Of a stretch of DNA of 18,190 nt, positions 14,301-18,190 are shown in pieces. The first letter of the stretch is position 1; every line of letters starts with the position of its first letter. A program made the translations under genes and the position numbers. Source of the stretch: Methanolinea sp. SDB (GTDB taxonomy: Archaea; Halobacteriota; Methanomicrobia; Methanomicrobiales; Methanospirillaceae); contig LKUF01000269.1 of the NCBI GenBank assembly GCA_001412335.1, positions 1 to 18,190 on the forward strand, in the 5' to 3' direction. Under the pieces are notes generated by a model. That model ran no database searches. It was not told the DNA's origin and saw nothing but the letters and a program-made list of their open reading frames with translations.

Positions 14301-15014
14301 ATGGACCCGGTCATCGGACGCATACGCCAGGAATTAAAAGAGAATGCAGATCCGGAGATAAAAAGAAGTTCACAGCGCTTCTTCAGGGAGCCGATCACCT
14401 GTTATGGCATGAAGACTGCCAGTGTCACTGCCATCGCAAAGAAGTACTGGAAAGAGATTTCGGGGCGTGATAAAAACGACGTCTTCTCGCTTTGCGAAGA
14501 GCTCTACCGCTCGGGGTACATTGAAGAGTCTTTCATCGTATCAGACTGGGCATACCGCATGAGAGACAGGTATGAGAAGGAGGATCTCGGGGTCTTCCGG
14601 CACTGGATCGACACCTATATCACCAACTGGGCATCATGCGACGGGTTCTGCAATCACACGATGGGCGAATTCATCGAAAAGTTCCCGGAAACGATTGAGG
14701 AGCTGAGAGACTGGACCCGATCCGGGAACCGCTGGATGCGGAGGGCGGCAGCGGTGTCCCTCATCATTCCCGCAAAACATGGCGGGTTCCTTGACGAGTC
14801 GATCGGGATTGCCCGTCTCCTGCTGACTGACAGCGACGACATGGTGCAGAAGGGCTATGGCTGGCTTCTCAAGGAGGCGAGCCGGAAGCACACTGATGAG
14901 ATATTCTCGTTTGTCATGGCCAACAAGCGCGAGATGCCACGTACCGCACTTCGCTATGCGATAGAGCTGATGCCAAAAGAACTGAAAGCCGAGGCGATGA
15001 AGAAGGACTGGTAA
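14301..15014 (+). CDS. DNA alkylation repair protein, AlkD/AlkC HEAT-repeat family
   Basis: A 237-residue all-helical HEAT-repeat DNA glycosylase that removes bulky or positively charged alkylated bases without base flipping. The active-site residues of Bacillus cereus AlkD (W109, D113, R148, W187) have counterparts here: W110 and D114 in NWASCDGFCNHTMGEF (109-124), R148 in SGNRWMRRAAAVSL (141-154), and W188 in GYGWLLKEAS (185-194). These are the diagnostic motifs of the family, and length matches. The ATG at 14301 has no ribosome binding site but a TATA-like element about 26 bp upstream, which points to a leaderless start. It stands alone, divergent from the ferredoxin-nitroreductase gene. 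Function is a confident family inference. Confidence 0.93.
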   Translation: MDPVIGRIRQELKENADPEIKRSSQRFFREPITCYGMKTASVTAIAKKYWKEISGRDKNDVFSLCEELYRSGYIEESFIVSDWAYRMRDRYEKEDLGVFRHWIDTYITNWASCDGFCNHTMGEFIEKFPETIEELRDWTRSGNRWMRRAAAVSLIIPAKHGGFLDESIGIARLLLTDSDDMVQKGYGWLLKEASRKHTDEIFSFVMANKREMPRTALRYAIELMPKELKAEAMKKDW

Positions 15015-15049
15015 CCCTGCGGGAAAAAGGGGTTTTCGGGGACAATTCG

Positions 15050-15352
15050 TCAGTTCGTTCTTCCGAGTTTTTCTCTTACGTAGTCAAAATCGCCTTCCTC
15101 TGCATCCACTTCATAGAGCATGGGTCCAAAACAGGGTTTTTTGAAGGGAAGAAGGATCTTCTTTCGTTTTATCTTGAATCCCAGGAGCATAGGACTGTCC
15201 AGGAGAATGGTGAGTCCCCGGAATTCGAAACCTGGAGGAATTTCGTAATACTCCGCGCATGTCCTTTTCACGTAATCATTGATCTCCTCTTCGGAGGTAT
15301 CCTTCAGGATTATGGTGGAGCCAAGCCTGTTTATGCACCGGGACTGCGACAT
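15050..15352 (-). CDS. Small protein resembling DUF1894 of methanogens
   Basis: A 100-residue soluble protein of unknown function. The start MSQSRCINRL, the middle EIPPGFEFRGLTILL and the end FKKPCFGPMLYEVD resemble the short methanogen-only family DUF1894, which I recall as beginning with a CINR-type N terminus and having a KPC-type motif near the end; I am not certain of the family. Cys6, Cys32 and Cys74 are conserved-looking but do not form a metal-binding pattern. The ATG at 15352 lies about 28 bp from a TATA-like TTTTATATTC and has no ribosome binding site, so it is probably leaderless. It converges on the alkD-type gene with 35 bp between the stops, and a 12-bp palindrome sits upstream of its TATA element. 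Confidence 0.6.
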   Translation of the reverse strand: MSQSRCINRLGSTIILKDTSEEEINDYVKRTCAEYYEIPPGFEFRGLTILLDSPMLLGFKIKRKKILLPFKKPCFGPMLYEVDAEEGDFDYVREKLGRTN

Positions 15353-15375
15353 CCGGAATCTGTTATATCGTGATC

Positions 15376-15385
15376 GAATATAAAA
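15376..15385 (-). promoter_or_regulatory. TATA-like element for the DUF1894-like gene
   Basis: The minus strand reads TTTTATATTC, centred about 28 bp from the ATG at 15352, which implies a leaderless message. Confidence 0.5.
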
Positions 15386-15395
15386 GGTCTTTTCT

Positions 15396-15407
15396 GTGAA
15401 ATTTCAC
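15396..15407. promoter_or_regulatory. Perfect 12-bp palindrome upstream of a TATA element
   Basis: GTGAAATTTCAC is a perfect palindrome. It ends 10 bp upstream of the TATA-like element at 15376-15385 on the minus strand, a usual place for an archaeal activator or repressor dimer. No second copy was noticed in the window. Confidence 0.45.
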
Positions 15408-15671
15408 CAATCACTGTTCATTCAGGCGGTATTCTCCACGACTGGGTTGATCACGATTCCAGGAAGACTCCCACGAAGCCTGGGAAAAAGCCGTTTGATC
15501 TTGATGCCGGAGTGCTAATGAAGCTGACCGCCGCTGCTCCTGTCCCAAAACAGCTGTGTGCATTGCACGGTCCCATGATCGGTGTGAACCATGGCACGAG
15601 GACGCGAAATTCACTCGTAAAAATGGGTTTTGCTCGTTCAACACGCGATGAAATGGATAAACCACGGGATG

Positions 15672-15681
15672 TATTTATATA
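15672..15681 (+). promoter_or_regulatory. TATA-like element for the surface protein gene
   Basis: TATTTATATA is a strong TATA match about 40 bp upstream of the ATG at 15717. The leader contains AGGTGG at 15706-15711, five bases from the ATG, a good ribosome binding site. Confidence 0.6.
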
Positions 15682-15716
15682 CTATGAATTCATCATTGAA
15701 AATAAAGGTGGCATTT

Positions 15717-18190
15717 ATGAAAATTGAACGCATCGTGCTACTGTTAGTACTCTTGGTGCCTATTTTGGGGATCCCCTGTGTGAGTGCCACAGCGGATATT
15801 CCACAGGATGGTGCACAACTCTTTCCATATACCTGTCCCTGTGACGGGATGGAATGTGTAACACAACCCAATCCGGGTGACCTGAACAAGACATTTGCCT
15901 CGTTTCCCCTTATTTTTATCAGGAATGCAGGCCAGTTCCCTGAGGATTTTCTCTTCATGGTCATCTCAGATGCCGGTCCGATCTCGTTTGGGAACAACGG
16001 GTCTGAGCTGATAATGACCTCTCCGGGGACGTTGGACCCTGCACGGTCCGGTTACCGGTTCGACGGTGCAGATGGCGGATGCCTGGTTGAAGGAGTTGAT
16101 CCGCTCGCCTGCGAGGCCAACTTCTTCTACGGGAGGGACTCGTCGCAATGGGTGACAGGTGTTGATACATACCGTGCGATTCGGTATACTGATCTCTATC
16201 CGGGAATCGATCTCCTCTACGAAGGAGTGAGCGACGGTCTCAAGAGCACCTACTTCGTCGGTCCGGGTGCAGACCCGGGACAGATCGCTCTTGTATACCA
16301 TGGCCAGGACGAGATCTCGGTTGCAGATGACGGGACATTGGTACTGTCATCGGTGAACGGAACCATCACCCACAGTGCCCCGTACTGTTACCAGGTGATC
16401 GACGGATCGGTCGTGGAGGTCTCCTGTGACTATGCCATCACCGACCAGGGGTATGTCACATTTACGGTCGGCGACTATGACAGGAGCCTCGAACTTGTCA
16501 TCGACCCGGTACTCCAGTACAGCCTCTACCTGAAAAATGTCGGCATGCGTGATGCCAACAGCGTTGCCCTCGATTCGATGAGAAATGCCTACGTTACCGG
16601 GGTTACCTACGAGACTCCCTACGCAGTGCCTGTCAATACAGTCGATGCCAATGCCGGCGGGACCGACGTCGTCGTCATCAAGATAAACTCCGGCGGGACC
16701 GCTCCCGTCTATATCGCCTATCTCGGAGGCAGTGAAGATGATTCAGGATGGGGGATAAAGGTAGACAACAGCGGAAGCGCCTATGTCGTGGGTCAAACCG
16801 GATCCCCGGATTTCCCGGTGGAAAATGCACTCCAGCCCAACCTTGCCGGACAGAATGATGCGTTCATAGCAAAACTTGCACCGGACGGACAATCCCTTGT
16901 CTACTCCACCTACATGGGGGGAGCTGGCGACGATTACGGATATGCCATCGACCTTGACGGAGCGAACAATGCCTACATGACCGGGTCCGTCGGATCCTCA
17001 ACGTTCCCTGTCCCGGCCACGCTCCAGAGGACAACCCGTCATGGACTTTCCGATGCGTTCCTGATGAAGATCAGCAGTACTGGCGACGAGCTCCTCGACA
17101 GGGAGTTTATCGGCGGAAGAATCAGAGAGACCGGGTACGGAATCGCGGTCGATGAAAGCGGCAATGCATATATCGCCGGCCTGACTTTTTCTCCTGATTT
17201 CCCTGTTAAAAATGCGTTCCAGCCGACATGGGGCGGCGACAGCGACGGATTCGTCACAAAGATCACACCCTCCGGGGAAGACCCGTTTGTATACTCCACC
17301 TACCTCGGAGGAGATAGAATCGATAATTGCCGGGCGATCGACATAGACGGCGAGGGGTACGCATATGTGACCGGGCAGTCCCAGGACAGCTATACGGGAC
17401 ATAACTTCCCGACAACCCCTGATGCGTTCAAACCCGTAAATCCCGGCATAATCTCCTCTTATTACACACGTATCGAGCCTTCAGGAAGCGCTCTCGCATA
17501 TTCGACGTTTGTCACCGGACCGCGGCTTGATGAGGGGCGGGGGATCTCGGTCACTCCATCCGGTTGCGTCTATGTTACCGGGATCACCAAAGCGATAGAT
17601 ATGGAGACGATCAACGCGATCCAGCCGACCTATGGCGGCAACCCGGAGGATGCATTCGTCGTAAAGTTCGTGAACGGCCAGCCGATCCCTGAATACCTCA
17701 CCTATCTTGGAGGCGATGAAAAGGATGAAGCGCATGCGGCTGTCGCAGACGGGATGTGCGGTGTCTACGTCGTGGGATGGACCAGGTCCACCGACTTCCC
17801 GACCTCGGACCCCTATCCGGATCCCTTCCTCCCACGGGGTGAAGAGGCCGGGTTCATATCACTGATATGGGACTACCCTGACTGCTGTACGCCACCGACA
17901 GCAGCCTTCGATGCTGACCCGGACTCCGGGTATGCTCCACTGACGGTCCAGTTCACCGATCTCTCAACCTACAATCCGGACACCTGGTTATGGGACTTCG
18001 GCGATGAGGCTACCTCTACTGCGCAAAACCCGACCCATACCTATCAGGAGATCGGGACATATACCGTCACCCTGACCGTATCGAATGAATGCGGATCCGA
18101 TTCTACCTCTGCACCAATCAATGCCATCTGCCTTGAACCGGTCGCTGCATTCACCGCTGACCCGACTTCCGGGTACGCTCCGCTCACCGT
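15717..18190 (+). CDS. Secreted SBBP-propeller/PKD surface protein, N-terminal part (cut by window edge)
   Basis: The first 824 residues of a large surface protein. A signal peptide (KIERIVLLLVLLVPILGIPC) probably ends after CVSATA, near residue 26. A region with a NAGQFPEDFLFMV motif (70-82) through DLYPGIDLLYEG and FTVGDYDRSLELVIDP is the usual N-terminal domain of SBBP proteins. Seven SBBP repeats follow (275-716), each with GG...D..GYGI..D..GNAY..G, DFP and DAF..KI segments. Then PKD domain 1 (about 727-806: YAPLTVQFTDLS, WLWDFGDE, NPTHTYQEIGTYTVTLTVSN) and the start of PKD 2 (808 on). Cell wall or sheath binding, adhesion or a surface layer role is possible; function is not shown by the sequence. 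The frame stays open to the end of the window. ATG and AGGTGG at 15706-15711 fix the start. Confidence 0.9.
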   Translation, partial: MKIERIVLLLVLLVPILGIPCVSATADIPQDGAQLFPYTCPCDGMECVTQPNPGDLNKTFASFPLIFIRNAGQFPEDFLFMVISDAGPISFGNNGSELIMTSPGTLDPARSGYRFDGADGGCLVEGVDPLACEANFFYGRDSSQWVTGVDTYRAIRYTDLYPGIDLLYEGVSDGLKSTYFVGPGADPGQIALVYHGQDEISVADDGTLVLSSVNGTITHSAPYCYQVIDGSVVEVSCDYAITDQGYVTFTVGDYDRSLELVIDPVLQYSLYLKNVGMRDANSVALDSMRNAYVTGVTYETPYAVPVNTVDANAGGTDVVVIKINSGGTAPVYIAYLGGSEDDSGWGIKVDNSGSAYVVGQTGSPDFPVENALQPNLAGQNDAFIAKLAPDGQSLVYSTYMGGAGDDYGYAIDLDGANNAYMTGSVGSSTFPVPATLQRTTRHGLSDAFLMKISSTGDELLDREFIGGRIRETGYGIAVDESGNAYIAGLTFSPDFPVKNAFQPTWGGDSDGFVTKITPSGEDPFVYSTYLGGDRIDNCRAIDIDGEGYAYVTGQSQDSYTGHNFPTTPDAFKPVNPGIISSYYTRIEPSGSALAYSTFVTGPRLDEGRGISVTPSGCVYVTGITKAIDMETINAIQPTYGGNPEDAFVVKFVNGQPIPEYLTYLGGDEKDEAHAAVADGMCGVYVVGWTRSTDFPTSDPYPDPFLPRGEEAGFISLIWDYPDCCTPPTAAFDADPDSGYAPLTVQFTDLSTYNPDTWLWDFGDEATSTAQNPTHTYQEIGTYTVTLTVSNECGSDSTSAPINAICLEPVAAFTADPTSGYAPLT
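16539..17864 (+). repeat. Seven SBBP beta-propeller repeats in the surface protein
   Basis: Repeat starts lie near residues 275, 337, 401, 466, 531, 601 and 665, with spacings of about 62-70 residues. Each has the turn GGSEDDSGWGI- or GGDRIDN-like opening, a GNAYVTG-like strand and a closing DAFI.K strand. The last repeats are degenerate (DEAHAAVAD, GVYVVGW). Seven units fit a closed seven-bladed propeller. Confidence 0.8.
17895..18190 (+). repeat. PKD domain 1 and start of PKD domain 2
   Basis: PKD 1 covers about residues 727-806 and PKD 2 starts near 808. The two openings, DPDSGYAPLTVQF and DPTSGYAPLTV, are almost identical, and the DNA is similar too (around 17930 and 18160). This suggests more such domains follow outside the window. 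Confidence 0.85.

Larger units (their letters stand above)
15353..15716. other. 364-bp gap without a supported gene
   Basis: This divergent gap holds a TATA-like element for the small minus-strand gene at 15376-15385, a 12-bp palindrome at 15396-15407, a TATA-like element for the surface protein at 15672-15681 and its ribosome binding site. Between about 15410 and 15660 only short ORFs with poor residue composition appear. I see no RNA gene or insertion remnant. Confidence 0.5.

Noticed and set aside
15411..15727. Short frames on both strands upstream of the surface protein
   Set aside because: No domain, no ribosome binding site and they run across the promoter and the start of the surface protein in the wrong frame.

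Overview
The window reads as a euryarchaeal methanogen chromosome, most likely order Methanomicrobiales (genus not resolved). The reasons are an archaeal DnaG primase, archaeal-only or methanogen-type families (CarS CDP-archaeol synthase, a Tes-like radical SAM enzyme, UPF0058, a DUF1894-like protein, a MptN/CofF-like ATP-grasp ligase), TATA-like elements about 27-30 bp upstream of several start codons, and a large SBBP/PKD surface protein typical of this group. Overall base composition is moderate in GC and looks even; I see no insertion sequence, phage gene, tRNA, rRNA or CRISPR array.

Layout. Positions 1-1600 hold a minus-strand run carS-pyrE-purD (purD cut by the window edge). It is divergent from a plus-strand radical SAM gene (1693-3165) resembling tetraether synthase Tes, and the two share one TATA-like element near 1637. 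Tes overlaps tail-to-tail with an alanine dehydrogenase of the ornithine cyclodeaminase family (3154-4098, minus). That gene is divergent from a RimK/MptN/CofF-type ATP-grasp ligase (4274-5068, plus), and the gap between them carries a perfect 28-bp tandem duplication. From 5166 to 11874 everything is on the minus strand: UPF0058 protein, DnaG, a DUF167 protein, dihydroorotase, an RND-family membrane protein and a glycerophosphodiester phosphodiesterase. The right part alternates strands: a small multi-pass membrane protein of the MscS-like TM-helix type (plus), a ferredoxin-nitroreductase fusion (minus), an AlkD-type DNA alkylation repair protein (plus), a 100-residue DUF1894-like protein (minus), and the start of a secreted surface protein with seven SBBP repeats followed by PKD domains (plus, running off the end).

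How the genes fit together. CarS (CDP-archaeol for membrane lipids) and Tes (joining of the lipid tails) are functionally linked and face away from one promoter. The ATP-grasp gene close to Tes recalls the MJ0619-MJ0620 pair of Methanocaldococcus, which links this region to methanopterin modification as well. PyrE, PyrC and PurD are housekeeping nucleotide synthesis. DnaG is a primase-like/exosome-associated protein. The RND protein, GDPD and TM-helix protein are envelope functions without a proven link.

I did not find an obviously new multi-gene system. The best leads are the Tes neighbourhood, the CarS start, the 28-bp tandem repeat, two strong unexplained DNA/RNA symmetry elements (14204-14228 and 15396-15407), the Glu-for-Lys active site of dihydroorotase, and the seven-bladed propeller surface protein.
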